A DNA stretch of 64,000 nt from Gavia stellata. Taxonomy: Eukaryota; Chordata; Aves; Gaviiformes; Gaviidae. Positions 1 through 11,700 of this stretch are shown here, one piece after another. The notes under the pieces are model-generated. The model was not told the origin of the DNA and did no database searches. It worked only from the letters and a program-made list of their open reading frames with translations. The stretch lies in assembly GCF_030936135.1 (NCBI RefSeq), contig NC_082600.1, forward strand, positions 18,731,943 through 18,795,942, written 5' to 3'. Each line of letters opens with the position of its first letter. The first letter of the stretch is position 1. The translations under genes and the position numbers were made by a program.

Positions 1-926
1 TTTACATATAAAATTTTTTCAGCATACTTAATGTAGTAAGTAAAAAATTGGCATTTACAATGCTTTACACGCTCAAAGTACTGAACAAATAATAAAGTAT
101 TCTAACTACATTATTAAGAAATAATATCACCATTTGCTTCAGTTTTATAGAATAAAAAACAGCAAAGTAGCACAGCAACAGCAAGGACTGAGTATAGATT
201 GGACAGCCTGATAGAAAACACAAGTTCCTGACATTTCCCAGCCACATTCTCCTTTGCATTGACTTGAGAATAGCCCCAACTTTTGACCATCTGGCCTGGA
301 AGCTCTCAGACGTCTGGATTTAGACTGCAGTAATGAACTACTACCGGCAAACCTGAAGGCTTTATCTATCTAGCTCTCTCATGCCTGTAGCTCTACAATA
401 GCCTATCCACATCCAACTTCCCACGCTGCAGGACAAGCAAGTTTGACAGCTTACCCCTCTTCCATGGTGGAACAGAGAAAAACCTCCTATCACCTCACAT
501 GGTGCATTGGGCAACAGCCAACACCATTTACCAGCCAGTGAAAGTTACTCACTGTCCTACGTGGCAACAACAGGTAACAGCCCCCGAGTGATCATACAAA
601 TGCAGCAGCGCCTGTGTGTCTAAGTGTGGATGCATGGAGGCTGATGCAAGGTAAGGTCATAGCTCAGGCACGTCAAGGTAAGCAGTAGCAATGAGGTAGA
701 CAGAGAACACAGAAGATTTAGGTATTAATTATACAGCTTGTCAAATTAGCATGGTATCTAAAATTATCCCAGTGATGAAAAAATGTTAAAGACCCTGCTG
801 TACTCCACACATTTGACATAGTATTACCACTAAATGTTTCATGAATTGACAGTAAATCCATTACCTAGCCTTACCCTAGACATACTTGGGTTTTAAATAT
901 CTCTAGGTTCAATACTATTTAACTAC
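1..926 (-). other. GOLGA5: GOLGA5 intron 2 (partial)
   Basis: This is the stretch downstream, on the minus strand, of the first GOLGA5 coding exon. It runs off the left edge of the window. It is AT-rich, has no long open frame, and I could not match any part of it to the next golgin-84 exon. I see no repeat or RNA gene in it. Confidence 0.6.
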
Positions 927-1491
927 CATTGCCTTGGCTCCTGACGGAATTATCTTCAGTAGTTTTTGCACTCTGTGTACTGGTAGACACAGAACTAATG
1001 CTTGAAGTCCGAGAGTGATTTTGAAGAACAGGTGCCTTGCTCTTCTCTTTTTTAGAGTCCATCCTTCCGTTAGGCTCTTTCTCCGAGCTGTTGAGAAAAT
1101 CAAATAGCAACTCATCATCAGGTTCTGACTTTTTTCTTCTCACAAAATGTGAGGCAGCTCTGGGTGTGGAAACACTTTCTACTGGAGAAGCAACCTCTGA
1201 AGATGTCCTACGTGCTGGTTTAACATTTGCTGTTCCTGCTAGGATTGTGGCCTTTTGATGTTTGATATTATCAGCTGCTGAGGATATGTAGGCTGCTTTG
1301 GATGACGTCTGATATTTCAGTTCTCCAGTATGCTGGCGCAATTCAGAATATTCATTGGCAGAGTCCAAATTCTTATTATCATAAGCTGCGCTGCTTGCTG
1401 TGTCTTTTTTGCTCAGAGCTGATGCAGCTCCTTGATCAACTCTGTTGAGTAGATCCTCTGCCTTTCCAGCGAGATCAGCAAGCCAAGACAT
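927..1491 (-). CDS. GOLGA5: GOLGA5 first coding exon (golgin-84 N-terminus, partial gene)
   Basis: The product is golgin-84, a tail-anchored coiled-coil tether on Golgi membranes that helps capture COPI vesicles and maintain the Golgi ribbon. Only the N-terminal, non-coiled part is here: 188 complete codons plus one base. It opens with MSWLADLAGKAEDLLNRVDQ, nearly the same as human golgin-84. It also keeps the blocks ISSAADN, KATILAGTANVK and RRKKSEPDDELLFDFLNSS, followed by a Ser/Thr-rich low-complexity tail. The start is the ATG at 1489-1491, matching the known N-terminus. The donor is read on the minus strand as AATG|GTAGTT after base 927. The open frame continues two codons into the intron to a TAA, and that part is not coding. 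The coiled-coil exons and the C-terminal membrane anchor lie beyond the left edge. Confidence 0.95.
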
Positions 1492-1513
1492 GATGGATGT
1501 CTGTTGATAAGCT
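1492..1513 (-). other. GOLGA5: GOLGA5 5'UTR part of exon 2 with splice acceptor
   Basis: Just upstream of the ATG on the minus strand a T-rich tract ends in TTTTATAG, which puts the exon start at 1513 and leaves 22 untranslated bases. A second AG (CAACAG, exon start at 1500) is possible but has a poorer pyrimidine tract. Human GOLGA5 also has a noncoding first exon, which fits this arrangement. Confidence 0.55.
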
Positions 1514-2099
1514 CTATAAAATTAAAATTTCAGGACCATATGCTGCAAAAGACATAGAATAGAATAATTATAACTCAGAGTGGTGTTGATAAGGCAAGAT
1601 GTATGGATTACCGAAACAATGGGTTTGTTAATCTATTAGTGCTGTAAGCATTTTAATACTTTTCTCCTACTCGTTTGGTATTTCGCTGTTTTGGTAACTG
1701 ATGGAAATAAACTGAATCAGTTTCTGAGGAAAACAGACAAAACCGAGGTTTAGCTATCAGACCGCCATATCTGTTTCTGCCATCGGCACCTGCTACATAG
1801 CGTCCAGCCTGCTAACCAATCTGCAACAATAATAAAGTCTACTTGCACCTGATAAAGCCAAACTCAGTTTGATGAGGACAAGCGGCCAGATGCTTACTGC
1901 TGGAACCGATAACAACAAAGTCTTAGGTGTTTGGCCTGCAGATTCATAATCTTGGTCAGGCAGACGAACTCCTCCCCAACAAACTTTGCAGCCTGCTGTC
2001 CCTTCTGTGACACCAACACGGAGGACAGTTGCACCTTCACTTGCACCAAGGGCCTGCGGGACTACACAGGCGACGTGTGCCTCTATCCCAGCTCCCGGG

Positions 2100-2720
2100 A
2101 AGCGCTCCTTCACCCCAGAGCAGGCTTGTGGAGGGTCTCTTAGCCGAGCACTCCCGCAGCGGGAAGGGGGAAGCGCAGAGGCAGACGAGGCCGGCGGGAG
2201 GGCGATGTTCAGGGTGGCCGCTGCCCTCCCCGCCCACCCTCAGCACGGCTCCCTGTCCCCGACCCGTCCCCCCGCCCCCGGCCGACGGCCCTCAGGAGCG
2301 ACGGAGGCCTCAGCACAGCCCGGCCTCACCTCCTCCCAGCGCGGGAGATCCCCGGCCCGAGGGGGGTCGGGGGGGAAGGGGGCGCCGGCCGGCGACGGTC
2401 ACTGCAAGGCCCCGAGCCCGGCCCGGCAGCACAACCCCATCTTCCGGCAGACGTGGCCGCCTTCCGGGACGCGGCGCGCTTGCGCACGAGACGCAGGGAG
2501 ATGCGTGAGGTGGCACGACGCGTCAAGCCCCGCCCGGTGGGAGGGGCGGGGCGGAGCCTGGGAGAGGGGAGCTGAAGGCGGGCGCGGTGCCCCTCTCCCG
2601 GTGGCGGCCCGCCGCTGAGGGAAGCGGTCCGCGGCGCCTCCCTCCCGGTCCCCGGTGTTCACGTTTCCTGCATTTCTGCCTTGTGATGGCAGGAGGAGCT
2701 CCAACCCCGCAGAGAAGGGG
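2100..2720 (-). promoter_or_regulatory. GOLGA5: CpG-island promoter of GOLGA5
   Basis: A sharp GC- and CpG-rich block rises out of AT-rich flanks at the 5' end of GOLGA5. Visible motifs are two ETS-type CTTCCGG sites (2441-2447 and 2461-2467), a near-palindromic NRF1-like GCGCTTGCGC (2476-2485), and a cluster of GC boxes around 2530-2554. There is no TATA box. This is the usual make-up of a broadly expressed housekeeping promoter. Long open frames inside the island (for example 1986-2618) are by-products of its GC content. Confidence 0.8.
2330..2450 (-). other. GOLGA5: GOLGA5 noncoding exon 1 (approximate)
   Basis: Inside the CpG island the minus strand has a strong donor, GAG|GTGAGG, with the last exon base at 2330. 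It lies about 0.8 kb upstream of the exon 2 acceptor. The transcription start is not visible, and the upper boundary at about 2450 is a guess based on the promoter motifs just beyond it. Confidence 0.45.
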
Positions 2721-5700
2721 GTCAGGGAGGGTCTTCGCCGTGGCTGTTAAAAACAAGCGCGTATGATCTTGCCTTTCCTGACGCGGGGTTTGAGGATGGT
2801 GGTTTATAAATGGCTGCTTGACCTGACAGAAACTGCCTCGCAGAAACGGCGGGTGTCCCGTGCGGGGTGCGCCTGGCCTGCTCCAGGCCCGGGAAGCCCT
2901 TCTCCTTGTCTCTGCTCCCCAGATCGGGATGTCAGACCATCCTACAGGCCTACTGGAAAAAAACACCTTGGCCTTGATATTGCAAATAAATTACAGGAAT
3001 TTCGACCGGAAGAAACTACATGGGGTGTTTATGTTCTGTTCTCCACAACTTGGGGAAGATGTGGAGGGAATGACCTCCTGATCCTCAAGGGCAACTGTAA
3101 GATACCAAGGAATGTGGGACCCCCCCAGATATAAACACACACACGCACAACAAATACAAATAACTAAAGGTGTCCTTTTAACCTGGATTCACAAAACTTT
3201 TATCAGAAGCTTTAATGTCCAGGCTTACCCTGTTGCAGTCATCCTTCCCATACATTTGTTGTGTGTGATAACGCTAGTATCACCTTGTTTCTGCTGAAAA
3301 TACTTGACAGCTTCTATGCAAGCAAGGGTGACTCTTACTTGGGTAACAGGTAAATATACTGAGGTTGTCCTAACTTTTTTTTGAGATTAAGTTCACATAA
3401 GGTATCATGACTAGTCTTAGAAGAGACATTAGTTGAGGTTAACACAAGGGCTTCCCACATCCTTAGCGACTCCTTTATAAGAGAATATCCTGGGACTAGT
3501 AAAGAAATAATCTAAGCTCTAAAGCCCCGATTTTTTCAGTCTTTGGTTTCCCTTCCACAAAAAATCTCAGGGTTTTCTGAGGCCATTTCCTGATGACCAA
3601 TTCAAGCGGGCCATTTCCTTTTTCAAAGCCCCATGATTTAGAGGTTTGCATGACAAAAAAAGAGCACTTGCGCACACTGAAACCAAAGGGCTTAGCATGA
3701 AGAACGTGCTCAGCACTCTTTTTGGATAGATTTGCACTATTGGGCAAGTTTTGCCTCCACCCAAAGAAGAAAAAAATACTTTAAAAATTACTTTTGTTAA
3801 GTGAAAACTACTACCGTCCTACAAGGAATAAAATACTGCTCCAAGAGTTAGTGATACTTATGAATATTTATTATCATTAATTATATAAAAGGAACATTCA
3901 GGAGGAAGGAAGGATTCTGGCTTTTCTGACAGATAACCAGGCGACTTTCACTATAGCTTTGTGTGTATGGCGTTGAAGTAAACAGCAAGTAACTTTTAAC
4001 TAATTACAGAACAGTTTTTATAGCAGGCTAAGAAGAAAAGAACACTTCTCTTGTGATGTTTTTTCATCTGTCTTGAAGTTACTGTACTCATTAGTTGAAA
4101 GGGGAAGTGGAACCCCAGACATCTATTTTGCATATTAAGCACATGATGGTGAGCAAAGAAGAAGAAAAACAAAACTTTTTGTGGAAGGCTATCTCACAGC
4201 TTCAGTTATCTGCCAGGTCAGCTAAGGCAAAGATTGGAAGAGATAGTTTCAGGAATATGGCTCATGTGACATGCAAAAGAATAAGAATGGATCTTCTTTC
4301 ACAATTGCTCCAGTCCTAAAAGCAAACGTATAATACGGCAAATTCCCTTGACAAAATGAACTTCACCTTTACTTACTCTTAACACGTAAGTCTACTCTGA
4401 TTTAGAGGCAGTATTTTCAGTAATTTTCAGTCACTGTTTCAAGTCAAAACCTGTTGGTTGATGTCAAATTTTTATGTGAGAGTTCTATATCCCTCTCACA
4501 TTCTTCTCCATATACATTTTACTATTTAGACTCTCTCTCAAATGGGATGTTTGAGTGAAGACACTTGGCGAGCATTGTTTAGAGGGACTCCCGCACTGCG
4601 GATGTGCCCATTCTTGTGACTGTAACTTCTCTCTCATCATCTGTGACTCAGTGTCCCAAATTTGCAGTACTTGAACTCTTTCAAGCTTTATGGCTGTCGT
4701 CTCTCTTCTTTAAATTGTTATTCTTAGTAAGGATAGTTGTACGTAATATTAGGTTAGGTTTTATTGTTGTTGTTAGTTCTCCCACCCTCCCCCTTTATTT
4801 GTTTCCTCAAACAATCTTCTATATGAACATACTGCAACTAACCACTATACTTTCTCCATGGAGAACTTGTACTCATGCCTGAGGTACCAGCAACAATGTG
4901 AATGAAGACAACACTTATAGCTCCTGCCACTTCAGATCCTCCTCTGTTGAGGACCTGTTCTCCTCCTGAGTTTCTGATTATGATGATGAATGCGTGGTTG
5001 GTGGCTTACATCCACATTTCCCCAGAGCTCTAGTCTTCATCTTGTCAGCTCACACTTTACAAGTATTCTTTGGTTAAATTCACAGGTACACTGAATGTTG
5101 TTATCGAGTAGCCTCCTCTGGTTTACAGAAGTTTCCTTACATCTTATCATGGTAATCCTCTTCTTGTGGGGAACCCACAAGGTTTGGGAAGATCATGAGG
5201 AGCTCCTGTGTAGGACAAAGGCTCCAAAATGTTTGTCTACAGATATGAATTACCAGTTATCACTGGGCCTCATTAGGACTTAAACCCAAGGAGGAGACAT
5301 CAGCCCTGCTGCCTATTCGGAACATACTCACGGTGCTAGTACTGGCATGAGTTAATAGAAAATCCATCCTGCCTCATGACAGATGAAGCAACACATTGGA
5401 AATAATAAACGAAATGAATTCACAACCTTCAACTTCTACATCATGTGACTCAGCTGCACATATTCATCGTTTCAATTAAAAAACCTTCTCAGACACTAAG
5501 AAAAAAAAGAGTTCAGGATCCCACAGAAGTCCAAAAAATGTAGAGTATCTTCTCTTCACGTAATATTTAAAACCCTAACAACCAATGCCACCCGTGTGGG
5601 ATGGGAAGCTCATCTAGACCACTCAAGTTAAGCATAACATCCTAGAGCTAAAGGCATTTGTGATATGTGGCAGGATTGTTTTTAAGTGTCATAGTACCAT

Positions 5701-8700
5701 CTGTTCAGATTTCAACAGGCAATGACACAATTAATTTTCATGTAAACCAATAAGGAAGAGGAGTTTTTTTAAGAGATTGTATTAATTACAAATTAATTCT
5801 AGTTTTATTTTACTTGTTTGGTCTTCAAAACACATCACAAATCCCCTCAGTGGAAAATTCACATGTGACTGTGAATGTTTGGTGAAGTATTAGATCACTG
5901 AAGACCAAAGTGACATGAACAGATCCATTCCCAAAGTTGGAAAAAACCAAGAAGGGCCACAGCCAATGCCCGAGATTATCTCTGTTTTTTACTGAGAGGA
6001 TACAGACAAAGCATATTTCAATCCAGAAAATACGTAATTGCATTACTGCATCTAACAAGCTTTTCTCTGCATTAGTTAGAGTCTGAAAACCTTTTTAGGA
6101 AATATACCCACAATAGAGATATATAAGCAGCAAGTGGAATTCAACACACATTTTAACATGACCTATTCCACTTCACAGGTATTGCATGGTGCTTGTTCGA
6201 CTGGATCATCTTGCAGATGTAATCTAGTTTAGATGAATAAATGGTTGGGGAAAGAAGTGTCTTTTATTCAATATTACATAGGCAGACTCTTAGGGCCACA
6301 TATGAACTGCCCACAGCCTGAGAATTACTGGTTCTTGCAGATGACATAGTTATTTACCTTGAAGTAAATTCCATGGCAACCCGCTGTCCCTGTTAATGCA
6401 AAATCTTAAAAACTGGGATCCCATATTGATAAGGGACTGGGTGGGAGTGGAGGTAACCCAATCCTGTAAGTCCTGTATAGATTTTATATTGAATTGTTGG
6501 TTTACAGAATCATTCCATGAAACCAATCATGCTTTATGTGTAACCTGGAAAACACATTTATTCTCTCTGAGTGCTCTGATAAAATGTAGTAACTCCACTA
6601 CAATTTTTACCAATAGTTAGTATCTCCCAGTATGGTGAGTAATCTTTGCAACTGCCTGATCTTCAAGAAGACATAAAGTTTACATTAACACTATTAAAGT
6701 TTGTTCCATTTACATTTTCACAATTCCTGATAGTCTCAAAAAATAATGTTTCCATTTACAAAACTAGGAAAAAAAAAAAAAGCAGAAAGTTTAATGTTTT
6801 AGACCTTGAATAATACAGAGAAATCTAAAGTAGTGATATCTCTTTCCTTGGTGCTTCTTGGAGGTCTGTATTTTTCTTCCAATAATTTGTGTTCTCAGGT
6901 TGCAAGGATTTGCAGGGTGGCAGGGAAGAAAAGGGAAGGAAAGAGAACTTGGGTGTTTCACTGATCTATTTATAACGTCTCTCATGTCTGCTGTATCGAC
7001 AGCTGCTTCCAAGCATCCTATAACTGCTAGGCTGAGTAGTGAGAATATTTAATTCTGTCACAAGGGGCATACAGCTTCATTAACTACCACAGAAATCTTT
7101 ACAGATGCCTTTTCAGTTTACAGGTGCCATCCCCAGAGTTTAGGCTCTGATCGGATATGCTACACGGGCTGCTGCCTAGTTTGAAAGGTTCTGACTGCAC
7201 TTCTCTGTCTGCAACCACGAAAAGTAAGAGATTCATATCTAGCTGTAGATGAAACATAAGACTCTCTGTACAAAGCCTTTAGATCCCTGTTCATATTCAA
7301 AGTAGAAGTAATTTTTACCAAGAATTTGCACACATTAATTTTTCCTATTACAGCTCTCATTGTAAGGAGATTTAAATAACAAAGCTAGAAAATATCTGCC
7401 ACAATAACTATATCACAGCAAGATTAAATCACTTCCTCAAAATTCATAGCAAGAAAACAATGGGGGGTTTCGTTTTGATTTTTTTAATAAAAAAAGAGGG
7501 AGTTTTTGCAGTTGACAAAATTATTTCTTTTTAAAACTTTTTTTTCCACTTTGAGCAGATTCCCAGGTTTTTCATTGCTCATGAAGGGAAATTGTTAGAT
7601 AGCAGAGGCAAAACAGATACGTAGTCACACGACTTGTACTTGGAAAGTTAATGATTCTCTTTTCTAAGTATATTGAAACAGGGCTTTGGCAGTTATTTTC
7701 TGTACTGAAATGTGCTGAGGAACATAAAAATTGCAAAATATAGCAACAAAAAATAAAGGTTGGTCATGTCATCTTAATTCAGCCTTCTTTTGCCTAAGTG
7801 TCATGATATATTATTACACAACTACATATGTGGATTAAAGTCTTTGCTTCATGCAGTATATTGAAAATATACTGTATATCAAGGATTGGAAAATAATGTG
7901 ATGGTCACTGGATGAGTTGTCATCTAAACCTTTATTTCATTCTCAACTTCAGTATGTGGCCTCGTGCCATTCATCACTTACATGCATCACTGAATAAATT
8001 GGTATGAACTTGCCCCATAAGTTTCTATGACTTTTGTCTATGATTGCATGACTGAGTATGGGCAAAGAAATCGGTTACTGCAGGAAAAGCTAAGGTGAAA
8101 AGTTAGAGCTCTACACTATCTGCACATGTCCCCACATGTACTCCATGGTCAATGAAGGTACCTTTTCTTTTAGCTACCTTGCATCACCTCAGCTACACTC
8201 CCAAGTAAGCCTACATTCACTCAAGCTGTCACATTAGCCCATGATACGTGGTTCATACACCCACAGCGTCTGAGGCAAGTGGTGTTACTATCTTCACGTT
8301 CCAGATGGGGAATTGAGGTACAGCGAGGAGGAGCTAAAGAGGAAGTCCTTTTCCACACCTAAACAGAGCAAAGCAGGTTTGGTCTGATCAAAACGTACAA
8401 ATGTTGGGGACAGATCATGCTCAATGCTAATGAGCTTTTCAGAGAATTTTAATCACCAGCCTTCAACATACTTCTGGGTTTTGAAGGTATGTAATTTGTC
8501 CAGATGTGACTGGCCTCTCACAAATACAGCAAAAAGTCATGGCCATGATTTGAACATAGTAATTCCTCTCGGTTTTATTAGTGCAGCTGTGCCAGTCAAA
8601 GCACAAATCTCTCTCTGGAAGTGGGAAGTGGCCAACTGCAGGTGATGAGGAAAAGTATAAGAACAGGCCAGGAGATACTTCTCAGCTATGTTCTCCCTGG

Positions 8701-11700
8701 GATTTTGACTTAGGGACTTCCAGAGCCAGAGGTGGTGTCTTTGCATTTTAAAGGCTTTCAAAGATTTTTTCTTTTTATTTCTTTAATAGAATTTTTCAAA
8801 GCATACAGGTACAAGAGGATCTCAGCTAGAGAATTTGTAAACAGGCAAAACTCTGTTTCCTTTTGCCGGAACACACACCTTTTGTTTTCCTCAATGATTT
8901 ATGAAAGATTTATAAACTGAAAATGATTAGAAAGCAAATCTTCCATAAACATCTAACATGGAAAACGTTAGGGTAAACTGACAGGAGTTTTGGGGGGGAC
9001 TTTTAAAAGACCTCCATTTTAACATGAAATAATGGAAATTCTTAACTCTAGCTAGTGGCTGTAACTGTGTGTACATGAGTATACACAAGGTGCAGGGGTG
9101 CAATGCAATGGACCCAGGCTAGAATGTCTAGCCAACTCACGGCTGAGATATTTGAAGTTTGACCACTGCTCATTTACGCCCTGGAAAGGTTGCTCTGTCT
9201 CCACTGTTGCATACTGACTTTTGCATCAAAATGAAATACGCAAAGTTAGTCTGTGCTTGTATTCCTTCTCCCACTGTATAAATCAAGTGTATTATGCGCG
9301 CGCGCACACACACGCACACATTCTTTCAATCTTTCCATTGTTACTGCTTTCCTTTTCTTTCGTTACTCCTATTTCTTTCTTTACCTGTAATAAATCACGA
9401 TGAAACTTTTCTTGCAGTGTCCTCACTATCTTATTTCCTTTCTCCATATGCAAATGACAGAGCTAGCATATTATTCTTCTAACGAGAAACAAAGCCAGCT
9501 CTCCTAGATGCTGCCAGAATTATCAACGTTAGGAGACCAAAAGTGCCTAGTGACATTTAAAAAGTAGCAACTTTGAGAACACAAAGTCTGGAGAGTAAAA
9601 TGCCATCTGAGGATTTGGGGGCTTATTTGCGTTCAGCCATTTGCCTTTCTTCTTTATACATTTTCATGCATTATTTGTTGAAAAGAACTCAAGATACTCA
9701 GAATAATTCTCTAAAAGGGTCTACCTCTACCAAGAGGATGCAATTTGATGTAAAGAATGAAAGACCAATGGCATTTGTCTTCTTTCTTTTTTGATACTTA
9801 CTGAAGCTTGACAAGGCAAAACATTTGTGTGAAAATGCTTGCAAACAGGCATTTTTCAGTAAAAAGATTTAAAGTAATTGAACCCTTTTGCTGTTCACCT
9901 CTATTGTATCCGGCTCCTCTCTCAATTATTAATTTGATATTGAGGATGTTTTTCCTTTTTCTTTCTCTCAGTAAAGATAAATGTTTTCCGTTTTGGGCAG
10001 TAGAACTGTGGAAGACAAGTTTAAAACGTCTTATCTATGCTGAAGGCACCTAAGTTTGCATGCAGCATGTCTCTAGGATGAGTTTTTTACTAAGAAACTG
10101 TTACCTTCTGCATACACGCTCTCGCCCCTGCAGGCGAAAACTCAGCAACTCCAGTGCAATGTAACTGCCAGTGATCTTCCTAACCGCTCTCGGCTAAAAT
10201 GGCCCATATAGGCTATGAGAAGTTTTGAAAAGGAGGATAACAGATACAAGCCTGACATAAAATTCAACAGGCTGCCAGCACAAAAGCCAAGGGCAGCTGT
10301 TGATGTGAGCGCTGGGTGGAAGGTCTTCACTGGGCCAGTTTGGCATTTTCCTGGCTTAACTGTGAGTTACATGGATTAATCCTGAAGCTGTAAATGTGTA
10401 GATTGACTGGGCAAGCCTGAATCTAATATGGAGGGAAGTGTATTTTAACCAACAGAAAGAGAAAAGAGCATTCTTCCTGACAGTGGCAATGGGTAACTTG
10501 ACTGTTTGGACTCTAATTGCAGATATCCACAATGATACTGCAAACATATCACATATTTAGACCTTAATTGTGTGCAGGAAAAAAATCATTATCAAGGGGA
10601 TGCATGCAGTGCGATTTAGGAAGTATGTCAGTCAGATACGAGGATTCCCACGATTGCCTGAGATGAAGAAAAATGACAACAGAAGTCAAGTTCAGAGAAT
10701 CCTATTCTGGGTGTACATACTTCGTAACTGGCATTTGTTTTCAGAGTTTTCAGTGGATATTTTATAGGTATGAAAACGCTGATGAACTAGACTTGCAATA
10801 AATAACCCCATTAAGCCTACTGCTGGCCATTACCTTATTCCACAACTTTTTAAATACATTCCCCATTGCTTAGTCACACAGGTTATTTGGAAGCCACTGT
10901 CTGCAAGGATGTGTTTGTAGTCTTTTAACCTTTAGACTTCTTCCCCTTTTCCCTCCTCCCTGCTTGTTTTCTCTAGAACACATTGTCCTTCCCTAGAATG
11001 TCCTGATCATACGGATATTTGAGGCTATCACCTCACACCTACTTTATTCTACTTCAAACCCTGTTTTTTTCCATACAACTCACTTAGCACTTGGCTACAA
11101 AGGTAGAAAGGTGTCATCTGCAGAAAAGATGTACAAGGGGATAGGAGTAATTTTCATGTTTTCTGTAGGATAAAAATTGAACCCTAAATACGTGCATTTA
11201 GCTTTTCTAATGAGCCCTTTCTCAGCTCTCCATGCAAGCGTACATTCAAGGAAGCATTTCTCGGTATGAAACTGATGCTGTTCTGTATGTGTACGTAGTA
11301 ACCAGACTGTCTTGCACTTAAACTTTCTGGCATACTTGTTCAGACTTTCCCAGATACAAATATAAAACTGTGATGTGCAGACAGATCCTAGATCAGGATG
11401 CTCTAAGCTCTGTCTTCTTCAACATACGTGTCTATATGTGTTCCTATTCCCCTGCTTTTGGCACAGATCAGGGTAGAAGTATATGTTCCAAATTCTTTGC
11501 ACCAAATTTATACTTCCACCATAAAGAAAATTACCAGGTGCATTTCAGTCATATCTTTACTTTTCCATTGTGTGCCAGTGCTGCGCATACTCCTTTTGCA
11601 ATTATGCAGAAATCAGTGACTTACTTCTCCTGGCGTGTTTTCATACTCTTGCTTATTTATTTATTTTTTGGAAAGAAATGGACACAAAGTCCCATAGAGT

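Noticed and set aside
1986-2618. 210-codon plus-strand open frame over the GOLGA5 promoter
   Set aside because: Its composition is Pro/Arg/Gly/Ala-rich, it overlaps other frames on both strands and sits within a CpG island. It has no recognisable domain and is best explained by high GC content.
7854-7874. Small inverted repeat (CAGTATAT with ATATACTG)
   Set aside because: The stem is only eight AT-rich pairs with a short loop, far too short for a microRNA precursor. It is expected by chance in AT-rich DNA.
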